64,000 nucleotides of DNA from Isoetes taiwanensis (Eukaryota > Streptophyta > Lycopodiopsida > Isoetales > Isoetaceae). This document shows, in pieces, positions 9,641 through 23,475 of the stretch (positions are counted from its first letter, which is position 1; every line of letters starts with the position of its first letter). Under the pieces are notes generated by a model. That model had not been told where the DNA came from. It was given only the letters and a program-made list of their open reading frames with translations, and made no database searches. A program made the translations under genes and the position numbers. Location: NCBI GenBank assembly GCA_021234155.1, contig JAJEKV010000102.1:372001-436000 (forward strand), in the 5' to 3' direction.

Positions 9641-11056
9641 ACTTAAATAATAAAGTGGGCAAGTAGGCAAGTGGGCCAAGTGGGGGCTACATCCACTTAC
9701 CCCACAAAGGGCAAGTGGCATGATCTCAAGGGTTGATGGAAATCCTAGCCCTAACTTATAGCCTGTATAAGGTATCCAAACCCTAACTTTCCATTTTCGT
9801 CCACAGCCTTCTAGGGATCCATTTCGCTTGCTCCAAGAGCCAATCTTGGCTCCCAAAGTCTATCTGAGCAGCCCAGCTCATCAGCTTTCCTTTCTGGCTT
9901 CATCTTCAAGCAGTTCCGCAACATGGACGCGTTCAGAGCAGGAGGAGCAAGCCAGGGATCAGGTATTTTGCCAATTCAATAGTCTAATCCGCCTCCCAGG
10001 CATAGAGTAAGTAGGTTTAGCCTATTGAATTGCCCATAGCAGCCATCTAGACCTCTAGATATCAAGCCATAACTAAAGAACCTAACTTCTGTGATTTAGA
10101 TTAAATCTTGTTCTTTAGTTCTTCTATGATATGTATGTAATGATGATCTCTGTGGAATCATTGTATTGGGAAGGGGGGTAGAGGCCCTAAAAGCCTAGTA
10201 GTTTGATGCTGCTAGCTAGTCCTCTTTAATGCACTATTAAATTCGGCCTGTGTACAAGAACCACACATGGTTGTGGGTGGAGGGACTAGACTGGCTCACA
10301 AGGAGGTTTATGTCCTGGCTCATGATCACGTCCCTCTGGTAGTAAAGCCTATCGGGGACTACAGTGCACTAGACGTAATGCTCTGCCACTGCGTGCGGGC
10401 TTTGCATGGGTTCGACACTCTTGAAGCGGTGTACACCTTCCATGGAGTGATCGAGCAGGCAAAGGGCCCTCTAGTCACCTTCGGTCAAGATGCCAGCCTC
10501 CCGGTGGGGAGCAATCCCTACCGCCCCATCGGAACCGGGAGATGCAACCCAGAGTAGCCCCTCGGGCTATGCATCCCAGACGGGCTCTGGCCAAGTCTTA
10601 AGACCTTTCAACCTACTCGTAAAAGTGTGCACAGGAGGGGGCGGATGGAGCGGCATCACCCAATTACCATGTTCCTATGCCAGCCAACTCCATGTTATTG
10701 CACTCGCCCTGCTTGACCTCGGGAGACCTAAGCTTGTCACCCATCCCAGGTAAGTTCAACTTGGGTAGACCTTCCATATGTGATGTATTAATCTCTGTCT
10801 ATGCAGATATGTGGTGAGCCATCCTTCGTGATGGTCATGTGATGTTGATGTATGTATACTTACATGTATGTTATGCTTCCGCAGCTAGGTAGGCCCTGAG
10901 GGAGACAGGGTAAAATGACCCCTTCATTCTTCCCACTGGAACTCGTCAAGGTTGCAGTGATATGTGGAGGGCCTTGTATCAGCATGGAGCTGGTATGGGG
11001 GATGTACTCCTATTTGTATACGGTGAGTGCACCGTATATGAGTAGGGGACGTCACA
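9640..11056 (+). repeat. Solo LTR-like sequence related to the 6455-8076 LTR
   Basis: In plus orientation this stretch shares landmarks with the sense strand of the LTR at 6455-8076. Both have an A/T promoter-like start followed by CCCTAAC, then GTATTGGGAAGGGGGGTAGA and CGGCCTGTG. Both then have a TTCCGC block and a terminal CGTCACA (ends 11056). No tRNA primer site follows, so it is probably a solo or truncated LTR. The left end is uncertain because no clear TG start was found. Frames inside (10267-10753) are treated as non-coding. Confidence 0.55.
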
Positions 11057-11759
11057 CTATACAACAAACTGAAAAAACAGGAAAACATGGTATAAGAACA
11101 AGGATCGACTGTACATATATAAAAAAAAAAGCATTTAGGCTATGCTGTACTAGACCCAGGAAGCATGACAACAGACCCTAGACTCAAAAGCCTCAAAAAC
11201 CAACAAAGCCTTAAAGTCGTATTTAATTAAAGTGGGACTCATTCCATTCCCATTTTTTTTCGGAACCCTGTTAATTTACATGAAAAGGAGCACCTCGAAT
11301 TCAAAACTATCCTTAATTCGATTTTTGTCTAGAACTCGTGATCGAAGCTTTCCTCCGTTTTCCCCTCGGTTAGCGAAGTCGAGAACAAGAACAATGCAAC
11401 CTGAAACAAAGGAAATTCATTAAAGATTGAAACCAAAGTTCTAGATTGAAACCAAAGTTTACAATGGTTGAAGATACCATGATGGTCGGGCTGACACAAA
11501 TATTACATCATCTTCGCACACAGACCACCTACTGGGAACAACATGCAGAGCAAGGTCTGAGGCGTTCCAAGCCACAAGAGCAACTTGAAGAGAATAGAAA
11601 TCTGAACACGCTAGCCTGACATGGCTCCCGATCATGTCCTTTACGCTGACGAAAATCTTGGGGAAAGGCAAAATCAAGTTAGTGCAAGTGATGCTACAGA
11701 CAATACAAATAAGAAAACAACCAGTTCTAAGGGCCATTTCTGAAGAATGTAGGTATGAG

Positions 11760-12260
11760 GCCTTTCTCGACTCGCAAGTCGAGAAAGGCCCCTCTGATGT
11801 AGCTTAGAGCCCAAAAAAACAAAAAAACAAGAAAAAAAAAATTCCTTCTTTTTCTAAGTAGGCAAAAAATTTTTTTTTTTTTGAGGGCCTTCGTCGAGAA
11901 AGACCCTCAAGATCCCTCTAATGGCCTTTCTCGACTCGCGAGTCGAGAAACGTAGCTCTGAGTAAAAATTTTACCCTCAAGATCCCTCTAATGGCCTTTC
12001 TCGACTCGCGAGTCGAGAAACGTAGCTCTGAGTAAAAAAAAAAATTTTTTTCCTTTTTTTTAACTAGGAAAAAAAACGTTTTTTTTTCAAGAAGATTTTT
12101 TTTAAGGGCCTTTCTCGACTCATGGGTCGAGAAAAGCATCTGAGAGTAAAAAAACGCAGTTTTGGGGGGTTGAGAAAGGAAGCTCAAAGTGAAAAACAGA
12201 GTTCTGAGGTCGAGAAACGCAGTCCTGAGGACCTTTATCGACTCGCGAGTCGAGAAAGGC
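11760..12260. repeat. Repeated palindrome CTCGACTCGCGAGTCGAG
   Basis: Five copies of a CTTTCTCGACTCGCGAGTCG-type palindrome occur at about 11762, 11931, 11993, 12110 and 12232, some with one or two changes. The two at 11931 and 11993 belong to a 62-bp tandem duplication. Poly-A and poly-T runs separate others. The block is inside the TIR element. Confidence 0.75.
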
Positions 12261-12420
12261 AGCTCAGGGTGGAAAACACAGTTCTGAGGTTCATGACTAA
12301 CTGGACCAGCAATGGTATTTTCTATGTATTTTCTAATGCACACCATATCTTATGCATTTATTATGTATACATATACGAAAAAATAGACCCTGCCCATAGC
12401 TTATTTCAAATATAGATTTT

Positions 12421-12845
12421 CCAAATGGGACACTATGTACTATATATTTTTCAATAAGCACAATATCCTATATTATGTATTTTCCAATAACCACAATATT
12501 CTATGCATTTTTTTTTATGAAAAATGCCCTCTCCATATATTACTATATATTTTTCAATAAGCACAATATCCTATATTATGTATTTTCCAACAACCACAAT
12601 ATTCTATGCATTTTTTTTATGAAAAATGCCCTCTCCATATATTACTATATATTTTTCAATAAGCACAATATCCTATATTATGTATTTTCCAACAAGCACA
12701 ATATTCTATGCATTTTTTATGAAAAATGCCCTCTCCATGTATTACTATATATTTTTTAATAAGCACAATATCCTAATATTATGTATTTTCCAATAACCAC
12801 AATATTCTATGCATTTTTATGAAAAATGCCCTCAACATGTATTTC
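12421..12845. repeat. Minisatellite, unit about 110-120 bp
   Basis: About four near-identical units, each with ACTATATATTTTTCAATAAG, CACAATATCCTATATTATG, ACCACAATATTCTATGCA and ATGAAAAATGCCCTC. Variation is mostly poly-T length. The open frame at 12475-12759 is only this repeat read through. Confidence 0.85.
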
Positions 12846-13244
12846 CTATGGAAAAAAATGGACCCTCCCCGCTCTTTTTACCCCGCTCTTTTTTCCCGCC
12901 CATACTTAAAATTTGAAATTTAGTACATACCAATTTGGTACATACCTTTGGGACGGTTTCGAAGTCCTGCCATCGTGGATACCCATCAACGGCTATGGCG
13001 TTCTTGTTCTTCAGGCTATGGCAGAACCGGCTATGGCGATAGGATGAGGATGGCTTTTTTTTATTCCGACTATGAAACCTTGCATGAAGGCATAACAAAA
13101 ACATCTGCTACTTCATCTCTCTTCCTATTGGATTCATGAGGACCTTCCTATTCTTGAAGCTCTCCTGGCTTGAAGCTCTTCTGGCGGATTCTTCAGGCCG
13201 ATTCTTGAAGCTCTTCTGGCCGATTCTTCAGGCCAACTCCGGCG

Positions 13245-13800
<556 letters not shown>

Positions 13801-14490
13801 TGAACTTACAGAAAATTCTTGCCCTAGAATCGTAGTCATGCTTTCGCCATATTCATCCGCCCAGATTTGGGTGCCAAATCTGCGCCTTCGGCCTCGTGAT
13901 TTGGATTCATCCGCCACGCTTTTGGGTGCTTCCTCGCAGTTTTTTTAGTCCGATTTTTGGGGCCGCCCCACTAGTCGAGAATATAATTGTTCTTTTTATA
14001 TATATTGTTTTTTAATTAATTATAATAATGTTAATTATATTTATTAATTATATTGATTATTATAATTATAATCACATTTCCCATCTTTGCCCCTTTTTTT
14101 TTCTCTCTCCTTCCCATTAGCCCCTTTGCCCATCCTCCTCCCCCTTTCTTTTGCCCCTCCCCCGGTTGCCTCTTGCCCATCTTCCTTCCCTTCTCCGGTT
14201 GCCTCTCTCCCATCCTCCCCTCTCCAGTTGCCTCTTTCCCATCCCCCAATTGCCTCTTGCCCGTCCTCCTCCCCCTCTCTACTTGCCTCTTGCCACCCTC
14301 TGACCCCCTTCAAACCTTCTCACCATCTCCCCTTCTTTTCTCGGTTTGTTGTTTGTAAATATTATTGTTGTTTTATTAAGACACAATTCTATTCAAGTAG
14401 TCTACTCAAAAAAAAAAATTGAGTATGAGTCCCATTTTCAGTCCGAGTCCCAAAATTCGAGATTTGTCCCACTTTAATTAAATACGACTT

Positions 14491-15867
14491 CTTATAAAAC
14501 CAAACCAAATAACACAATCTAAGGGACACCTAAAGCATCTAGGCTATGCTTTTAATCTAGGAACATGAGACCCAAGACCTTAGAATCCAACCTTACCTAA
14601 CTTAAAGGACAAACTGAAAGCAAGAACTCCTTTCCAACAAAACAAGATGGCATGTTTAAAACACGAAATTAAGGGACACGCACCCCAACCTATGAAGATC
14701 CAGCAAAAACAAGCGATTGATGGAGCAAGACCCCAGGCCAACATGCCAACATGCCAACTCTACGAGCATAAAACAAGAAGAGCAACCAAAAAGCACTATG
14801 CTATAAAGGACCTGTCTCTTAGCTACCAACTGCAAACAAGCCTAAGAAACATATCTTAACATAATCCATGCACTAGACATCCAAGGAATTGATGGTGTAA
14901 GACCCATGACTGCCTCGACTCCAATCTCATGCACATCAATGACAACTAAACAAACGAGAACCATCAAACAAGAAAATTGTCATCGAAATGAATTTAGTAA
15001 AAGGGAGCACATATTCCAGAACGACCAATATATGATCTCCAAAAAACAAGGGGTTGATGGGCAAAAACCCCGGCCGACCACTTCAAGATAGAAAAGTTGA
15101 GGTGCTCAAATATTTACAACATAAAAAGTGGGTACTAGAGTTGTGCAAGCATGGGTAAATACAACTATACCTGGATGGACAAAACTAAGATGGTACAAAA
15201 ACAACCCTAGACCAACAAAGCATCTAAAGACCTAAGAAAGACGTCTCTAACAACCAAATCTGGTTCAAAGTAAGACGTACAAGCGGAAAAATGCACCCCA
15301 TAAAAACAACTTGACAAAATAAACAAGGCCCAAACAGAACAATCTATGCAACAATTTGGCAGACTACAAGTGCAACAAAAATCTTCAAGGCATCTAGGCA
15401 AAGTTGCATCCGAAACAAAAAGTTTCCAAGCCATCCAAGGTCCAAAAAGATTAACAAACTTCCTCTTGATTCCAAGGTCCAAAAGCATTGTCAATGATTC
15501 ACAATTTTCTCATCCATGAGTTGATTCCCACAAAACTCGAACCTACTTCTCCCCAATAAGAGACCACATGCACAAACAATGCATCCAAGCAATAAGATAT
15601 TAGTTTTGCAAACCAAATGTTTATTATTGTGTTTACTTGAAAAGTGTCCAGCGTTGCTGGGCATTTTGTCAGGTAAAGTTTAGATAATGATAACAAAACT
15701 GGGACAATGTTAACAAGGCACTAAGGCAGTACAGATTGCTCCAATGCCATGGGCAATAGCATTTGCAACAACAAAGTTTATAGAATCTTGGTGTCTTTGG
15801 AGCAACATGTTATTTATGTTTGTCCATCAAATGAGTTTGTAAACTAATGGTCATCCAAATTTAATAA
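14491..15867. other. Non-coding stretch with degenerate short repeats
   Basis: No gene recognised. A motif resembling AAGCATCTAGGCTATGCT followed by GAC/CCA-rich text occurs at about 14530 and, as a diverged copy, left of the TIR element at about 11127. GATTGATGGAGCAAGACCC-like phrases recur near 14707, 14887 and 15051, suggesting an eroded repeat of roughly 170 bp. Confidence 0.4.
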
Positions 15868-15960
15868 TACAAGAAATTTATCGCGGCGGCCTTGCGGCCG
15901 CCGCGAACATTTCTCTTCTCCAACCCGCCGCAAAAGAAGTTTTGTGCTAAGTTGAATAGA
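15868..15960 (+). mobile_element. CACTA-like terminus with GC palindrome
   Basis: TACAAGAAATTTATCGCGGC starts a segment shared with 48734 and 57235. It resembles the CACTACAAGAAA ends of plant CACTA transposons, with the first bases altered (AATACAAG). A perfect GCGGC-type palindrome follows at 15881-15906, then GAACATTTCTCTTC. A matching right end was not secured; ATTTCTTGTATT at 20268 is a weak candidate. Confidence 0.5.
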
Positions 15961-18900
15961 TTTCAATTCTGGACATCCTTGAGATGTGAAAGAACATGCA
16001 GGAGTTGAATCTGCATGTTCCTCAAACTATATTAGTTTTGAGAATCTACTGCTCATCCTCTTGTGGCATTCCCTTGATAAAAATTTGGTTGCTTATTCAT
16101 GTTAAAAGTTTTAGTTTTATGAGCTTGGTGCCCGCCATACCCATCATTGTAGTTTTTATCTTATGAGAGTTTATACTATACCCTTGCTGTCCATGTCTCC
16201 TTTAGCTCAAAGAGCACTAAAGAATTTCTTGCTCAAAGAGCACTAAAGAATTTCTTACGAAGCACCAATTCATTCAGAGACTACCCAATAGAGTTAATAC
16301 TTGAAGAGAGAATCTGAGCCATAGCCCATTATTGAGTGAAGAACTTACCCGCCAAAATGCAATTAACTTATGACTACTCCAATTTTGCTTTTTTTTTTTT
16401 TTTTTTTTTTTAGCTGCACCTAGCCTCAATCCTGCCCATTATTGGGTTCTCATTTCCAGGCCTAGAATTTAGCAAAGCCTTAATTACTAGGTGCTACCCA
16501 AGTGGTCCTAGATATGGCATCTAAACATCGAACTTCTTTTAAGGGAGGGGAGGTTTTTGGATTGCCCCTCTTAAGAATGTTTTTGGGTTGCCCCTGTTAA
16601 AGTGAAATTCGTTAGGTAGAGGGTGCCTTGAGCATCTTGAGGCATATTTTAGCATATCTAATGGTGCAATGGCTAAAATTTTGGTACCAATTTAATTCGG
16701 CGGAATTTTGTGGATATCAATTGACTCTATTGTTACTTTCACCCAATGGTCTGACAATCATAGGGTACAATTTTGTGGATATCAATTAATCTATTGTTGA
16801 CTTTAACCCTATGGTTTGATAATCATAGGGTGACCTGAAAAAGCATCTTGTTTTTGAAGACCACAGAGTTGCTGTAAAACAGGAGGGGGTATTCCTTAGG
16901 AATGAAGCATCTAAGTCCACTGCTCAACCCATGAATAGGAGTGACTTTTTTTGCACCACCCAAAGTTTCTTCAAGGTAAAAAGCCCTGATAACTAGATGC
17001 AGATGATGGCTTGTTGTTGGCATTGCTTGTCAAGTTTTTCATACCCCAAGGAATGCTTATGCCAATGCCTATGAACGACTTGTGTGCAATCACAATGCCT
17101 TGCACAAGTTTTAATATGACATTGAGATACATATTGACAATTTCAACGTCTGAGATATTTCAATGCCATTATGGAAATCTACAGGTCGTTCCGATGTAAA
17201 AACTCGAGTAAATTCCTATAGAACCTAACAATCATTTACATTAGATCCTTATAAATGTGTATTGCCACCAAAAAGTTGATGTCTAGTAAGGGATGAGATT
17301 AACATTTGTATTGTTTTTTGACAGTAGCATACAGCTTGGGTATATAAGCTGGTATAATAAACTCCAATCTGCAAGCATCAAAAGTTGAATGCACGCACGT
17401 TTTTTGCCTTCATTCTTGAACATTTACTGCATGTCTTCTTGTGTCATCTTGCATCTTCATTCCATGCTTCTCTAAAACAATATCTATCTATCTATCTTAC
17501 CTGCTTTGCAAGGCACTAATTCCAAAAAGACTGAAAGAAATTAGAAATGTCAGAAAACTTCACAAGCAAGACTTTAAACAAAAGAACTAGGCAATAGCTA
17601 TAGCTCGTGTGGACACCTGAAACTGTCATTGAAGGGCAGAGGCCTGCCATTAGACAACATCTGTATATGGAAAATTCACCAAGGGATAACTAAGATCCAC
17701 GATTCCAAAGGATAATAGAAGTCTTCATGCATGCCACTGTTTTTTAGGCTAGAGCTACAGACCGCCTTCCGGTATATAATTTGAAGTCCTCCAAAATCCA
17801 AAGCAATTTGTTTTTCTCAAATTGCTTCACTAGAAGTGAAATGTCTCTTTGAAACAGATAAACATGGAAAATTCCAAGACCTAGATGTAACAGAGAATGT
17901 TTTGAAAAGATGCAACACAGAATGTTGTTCTTGGAAAATGAAAAGACGCATAATACCATGCCGAACCCCGCAATGATCCCTTTGCCATTTAACAAAGCTG
18001 ATTATATAATATCGGATGATCCGCATTACCAAGACATAGCATAAACCCCCCGATTTGAAGAGGAAAAGATATAAAATTTTAAAACAATGCAGACTTATCA
18101 AGTTCTCTACAATTGGTAGAGGAACATCTTAGCCCTTTCACAAAGGCCGAAGCCACCGCCTTCATCTCGCGCCATACCCACCTAGGGTAGCAAAACAAAA
18201 AGGTACCTAAGCCCAAGAATAAACCAGAAGAAGCAAGATCAATTCAAACTAAGAAGCAAGCCGCATCATAATTAGCAACTAGAGAAACTACGCATGGTCC
18301 AAGCAAAATGCATGAACATAGCGTGCAAACCATATTCAAAACGTAAAGGGCAAACAATATCAGCATACATCACTTTGAGGGCAGAGAGTTTCAAGCCATT
18401 TCTTGCACTCCATAGATCGCCAAAATGTAAAATGTAGAAGGAAATGCAAGAACTTTCTATGTGATTCATCTTCCTTGCATATCTAACCTATCATATTATT
18501 CAAAGACAACACCCTTATATTTCGACAATTTTGCTTGGTTTGAGAAAAATCCTGTGAGTAAAAAAATTTCCTAGGAAAAATGACAGTGATATGCATGCTC
18601 ATCATATAATAGATCATATAATAGGGAACATGCTTAGTGGGAAAAAACCTCACTGGATTGGTAAAGATCGTCCAACGCCAGTGCCAAATGTTCAATGGTA
18701 AACACTGAATGTGTCTGCATTTTTGCACAGTAACCACACAAAATTAGCAAAAAAGGGAAGAGCATATTCACAAAGAAGAATTGCATGTAAAGCAAAAGAG
18801 GAAGCATACATGTCTTATAGCCCGATCCGGACATCGAATTCTTCCTTCGGCAATTCCGCAACTAAGAACCAACAAATGAAAATATCTTCACATAATGAAG

Positions 18901-19150
18901 AACTACCTTATCCACGAAAATGCCATTACTCGGGACCGAAGTGTTGAAGGGAGACAATGGGGTCCCGTAACCCATTGTAAAGTGTCCGCGAGAAAATGGC
19001 GACGTGATCAAAAAAAAATCATTTGTTGCAGCGCCTTCTTTTGCAGGCGTCAAGCAAAAGAAGAGGGTATCTCTTACCTCTACAAAAAGGAACTGAAGAG
19101 GTAATTTCGAATCTAACCTGGATTTTCCTACGGACTCCCAGAAAAGTGTC
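15961..19150. other. AT-rich non-coding region with short tandem duplications
   Basis: No gene recognised. A 27-bp unit (CTCAAAGAGCACTAAAGAAT...) is duplicated at 16205-16257. A unit of about 66 bp (GTGGATATCAATT ... CAATGGTCTGACAATCATAG) is duplicated at about 16706-16830. A T25 tract is at about 16387. Short frames here lack protein character. Confidence 0.5.
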
Positions 19151-19590
19151 TCATCTTCGAAATCTCAAGAGCATATTTCTCACCACAGATGGCTCATGTA
19201 CACCATATAAAGATTCAAAAATTTCAGTTCCTAATCTGCTCTTGCAAAATGTACAAACTGGGAATTGCGAGTAGCCAAAGGAATGGGCCCTGAAGAAGTC
19301 ACTGTTGGTGCAATGGGCTGCATCATCGGGTTCATGTACATACCCACACCTGGAGAACTCATAGGTGGATGGGTGACTCTGTTGCCTGGCCTCCCCAATG
19401 TTGTTAACACTAGTTATGTCATGGATGCTAGTCCGTCTCTTATCCTTGTTGATGGAGTTTAGCCGAATAAAATATTTCTGTGCATGCCTGGCTACTTGTG
19501 TTGGTGTTCGAGAAACCACAAAATTCCTGGAAATACTCCGCCAATCACCCTTGCCAAATTTCTCCAAGCCCAGTAAAAATCACAGGCCCT
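19151..19590 (-). pseudogene. MYB-related (SHAQKYF type, DIVARICATA-like) fragment
   Basis: The minus frame encodes the second MYB/SANT repeat of plant DIV/MYBS-type regulators: [20 protein letters not shown], then [18 protein letters not shown] and [15 protein letters not shown]. These DNA-binding proteins act in the nucleus. The diagnostic SHAQKYF reads RHAQKYF here, a change at a normally invariant serine. FLLGLEKFG extends upstream past the first Met but a TGA precedes it, and the rest of the SANT repeat and the whole first repeat are missing. The following about 85 residues are open but unfamiliar. Most likely an eroded exon or retrocopy fragment. Confidence 0.8.
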
Positions 19591-21340
19591 TGCCAAATCA
19601 GTATGCCCTTGCCAAATGGAAGATCAGTATTTCCACGCAGCCCAACAAACCCCACAGCGGCCAAGTTTCAGCCGAACTTTTCCCACAGATCTGCCATGCC
19701 ACTTTGACAAAGGGCCATCCCATTTTGATGAAGGAAGATGCGCCCAGACGATTCCATTCAAGCAGGCGGCGATGGCTATGGCGATGGCATGGGCGATCCA
19801 GTCAATTTTTTTTTTTCTTCGATTTCATTTTCTCTGGCCTTTTTTTTTTGTTTCCCTATTTTTTCCCCCCGGAAATACGTGGCGGGAATCAACCGAATAT
19901 GCCAAATGCATCTTCCCCCTAAGAATTATATATGTTAAGAAATAATATAAATGGAAGTTATTATTTCATTTAGTTCCTTTATGTGCCAAATATCTAAATT
20001 GTTGCTTTGAGAACATGACTTGTAAAATTCTATAATGTGCATTATAATAGTTATATTCGGTTACAAGAAATTGGCACCACGAGCGCAAGGAGGGATGGGT
20101 ATGAGAGGGCATTTTTAAGCCTACATGTTTTTATTGTATGGCAATATTAGATAGTGAAATTAAAAAAAAAAAAAATAGTTAGTGAAAAAAAAAAATATTA
20201 GATAGTGAAATGATATTTATTTCATAGGATTGTAGTTCTAATGCAATTGTGGGAATACTATATATCATTTCTTGTATTTATTGGATGAATGGTGGGATAA
20301 AACAAAATGGAATGGGCTGCCGTTAATGCGAAAGATTGTTTTTATGCCGCCACATGGCACTACCCAATAATACAAAATGGAAGTTGGGTCATGGATTTCG
20401 TTGAACCAGTGGACAACAGGTCATAAAAGGGGCAATCTATTGCAACAACAGGTCAATTTGTTGCCCCACTTACCATTTCGAAGGAGAATGACAAAGGGAG
20501 CTATCTTTTTGCAACAACATAAAACTCTTACCCCCCAAGGCGCGGTGCCCTAACTGGGGCCCTATCACCAACATGTTTATTGAGTGATCAAATGTGGAAA
20601 AACATGCAATTGTAGTGTGTTGTTTTGGTTTGAGAATGTGTATGGGAGATTTGTAAAAAGTAATTATCTATGTATCTTGCATGAATGTAGAAGCAAATCC
20701 ATGCAAATGGAATAGATCGTCCTGAAATATATGTTATGGAATATTACTCGAAATACAATATATACATAGTTAATTTATAGCATGTGTTTAAAATGAAATC
20801 TAACGCATAAAGATAAGCGTATGACTGCCTTCTTATTGTAAGTTGCCCAACATAAATTACCAACCATGAACTAATTACTTGTTCCATTTGAAAATCACAA
20901 TGGTCTAGCCAAGATGTAGCTATCAATGGAAATGAAAATAATGACAGTCTATTCTTACATGTGGATAGACTTGTTATTCTCCTCACGACAAAGATGACAC
21001 ACTAAAGCACAATATCTATTGGACACTGCTAGTGATGCAAGCAGTTAGATGCTACTGCTTAACGCTTGTCAGATGCATTGTGATGTAGCCATAGGAAAGC
21101 ATTGCAGAACAACTTGTCACAATGGGTTCTTACTGCTCAGGTGGTTATATATTCATGACTAATATAGATATTGCCCTGTAGGTATATGCAACAAAGCTGA
21201 TAATAGTATTAAAGGATAACATAGATCCCATTGTAATAGCAGTGAGCTACCGACTCAAATCGGAAGAATCAAGCAAGAATCTGGACCCACTTACGTTGAC
21301 GACTAGGGAATGTAACCTATTTACATAGGTATCTAAAGGT
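19591..21340. other. Non-coding AT-rich spacer
   Basis: Nothing supported as a gene. A 19740-19945 frame overlaps poly-T runs and looks accidental. Simple A-rich repeats occur at 20160-20200, where TTAGATAGTGAAAT is duplicated. Confidence 0.45.
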
Positions 21341-21559
21341 AAAGTTCATGGTGTTTCACTTTAATATTGATAAAGTGTATGGACCCTTTGGACAAAATTA
21401 CAGAAAGGACCCCGCAAAGTTGGTCCCTACGTTTCAATATTCTTCTCACGGCCCGCACTTAAAATATATGGCTATTTGCATCCTTGATCACAAATTCTGT
21501 GATTTCAACTGCTCAAACAGGAAAAGTATCCAACTGCAGCTTTTATACAATCCAGAGCA

Positions 21560-23475
21560 TCAGAAATTTATCATCACACTAGGGCCTAAACCAACAATTT
21601 TATTAAAACAATGCTGCCCTAGCTTGATATCACCATGCAATTTACAAGCATTAAGCAATGACATAAAACACATAATATTGGTGAGGCAAAAGCTATGGAG
21701 GAAATCTTCCGCCTCGTCAATGAATCCTGGATGTCCCAAGAGATCGACCATGCATGCACAATGGGAAACCGTTGGTAGAACATAGAAATAGTTTTGCATA
21801 CATACAAAATGCCAACAACTTTCATCAACCAGGCCCGCATGACTGCATGCTACAAGAACATTAGTCAATGAGACTACATCTGCATTTATTCCTTCATATT
21901 GCATCTTCCCAAAGCAGTTCAAGGCAAGGCATCCCTGCCCATTCTGAGAATACCCTGCAATCATTGCATTCCATGTTACTACATTTCGACTTGGTAATTT
22001 AATAAATACATTATAAGCCTCTTCTGGGTTCCCACATTTGGCATACACATTCACCAAAGCATTCCCCAAAAGAATGTCCACTTCACCTCCATTGTCAATT
22101 ATCTGCCCATGGATAAATCTTGCTTGACCTAAAGCTCCTATCCTAGCACATGCATTCAAAACAAGAATGCAGATGACATAATCTTGCTTTACTCCTTCTA
22201 TTTGCATTCTCTCAAAGCATTCTATAGCAAGGCAAGCTTCTTCATGTTCTGTGTATCCTGCAATTAAGATTCCCCAAAGCACAACATCATGACTGAGCAA
22301 TTTGTTGAAGGCTTTATGTCCCTCGTTTAGGTGGCTACATTTGGCATACATATCCACCAATGCACTGCCAATGATAGAATCATATTCAATCCCACGTTGA
22401 ACAATTTGGGTGTGAATGATTCTGCCTTGCTCAATTGCTCCAAGTTTTGCACATGCCTTTAAGATGATCAGAAATGTTACTTTTGATGGGTTCATGCCTT
22501 CATGTTGCATCTTGTAAAAGTAATCAAGAGAAATTATGGGATTTCCACCTTCTGCAAATCCAGCAATGATCACATTCCAAAGCACTTCATCTGGGTTTTG
22601 ACAATGCGCTGAACACTAGTAACGCTTCTTCCAGACCTCCACATTTAACATACATATCAATTAAAGAACTTTGTAACATCTGATCAAGGTGGAGCCTGCT
22701 TTTGTATGATGTTTCCATGGACGAGTCTACCTTCCTTTAATGCTCCCAGATGACTACATCCTTTTAATACACCCAAAATGTAACTTTGTTTGGCTCAAGC
22801 CCCTCCTGCTGCATCTTACAGAAACATTCTAACCCCAAAAGCGGCTCGCCATGCTGCATATAGCCAGAAATCATTGTTCCCCATGAGATTACATCATGGT
22901 TCAAGTTCTTGAAAACGGCGTATGCCTCCTCCAGACTTCCGCATTTGGCATACATATCAACTAATGCATTGCCAACAACAACATCTGGTTGGAGTCCACT
23001 TTCAACAATCTGGCAGTGGATATATCTTCCCTGCATGACATCTTCACGCATCCCACATGCCTGTGTAATGGACACATTAACATAATTATCGCCTTCGATG
23101 CCTAATCTATGCATTCTATGGTATAATTCAAGGGATATGTCACTGTGTCCCAGCACTGAATTTGCTCCAATAATTGCAGACCATGTATATGGAGACGGTT
23201 TTGTAATTTTACTAAATGCAGTAGTTGATTCAACCAAATGCCCATGATATGAAAAACAACCTAATGAGATGGTCACCCAATACTGCAATCGAACAGAGTT
23301 CTGTAGGAGTGATAAGAAATTGAACTCGCCTGGTAGAGTTGAGATTTTTTGTGTTCTCACAAGCTTGCAGAAGACAATAAGCATTATTTCTGGTAATACA
23401 ATTTCCTTGCCCATCCAGAGCTTCTGCAGCTTCAAGTAATTCTTGCAGTCCTTGTTCTCCATAAATCCGACTCAA
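21560..23475 (-). pseudogene. Pentatricopeptide repeat (PPR) protein, PLS-like, broken
   Basis: Two long minus frames (23462-22764 and 22585-21560) read as one PPR protein. Successive repeats have the signatures VVGNALVDMYAKCGSLEEAY, VFKNLNHDVISWGTMISGY, GLEPNKVTF, ALVDMYAKCSHLNEGHKAF and NVVTWNAMIAGYSQNGQGCL. The end resembles the E-domain approach (MVDLLGHPGFIDEAEDFL, LLNACKLHGDIKLG). PPR proteins bind organelle RNA in chloroplast or mitochondria. The segment 22590-22760 is homologous PPR sequence in shifted frames, so at least two indels disrupt it. The N-terminus appears in a third frame (GEQGLQELLEAAEAL at 23475). Past 21560 the expected E domain is not readable. A 5' copy lies inverted at 31528-32360. 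Confidence 0.9.

Noticed and set aside
10267..10753. Plus-strand frames of 87-96 residues
   Set aside because: They fall in LTR-like sequence homologous to 6455-8076.
12475..12759. 94-residue frame rich in Tyr, Phe and Ile
   Set aside because: Direct translation of the minisatellite units.
14031..14422. Frames on both strands in the pyrimidine-rich tract
   Set aside because: Low-complexity CT/GA repeats open in several frames at once.
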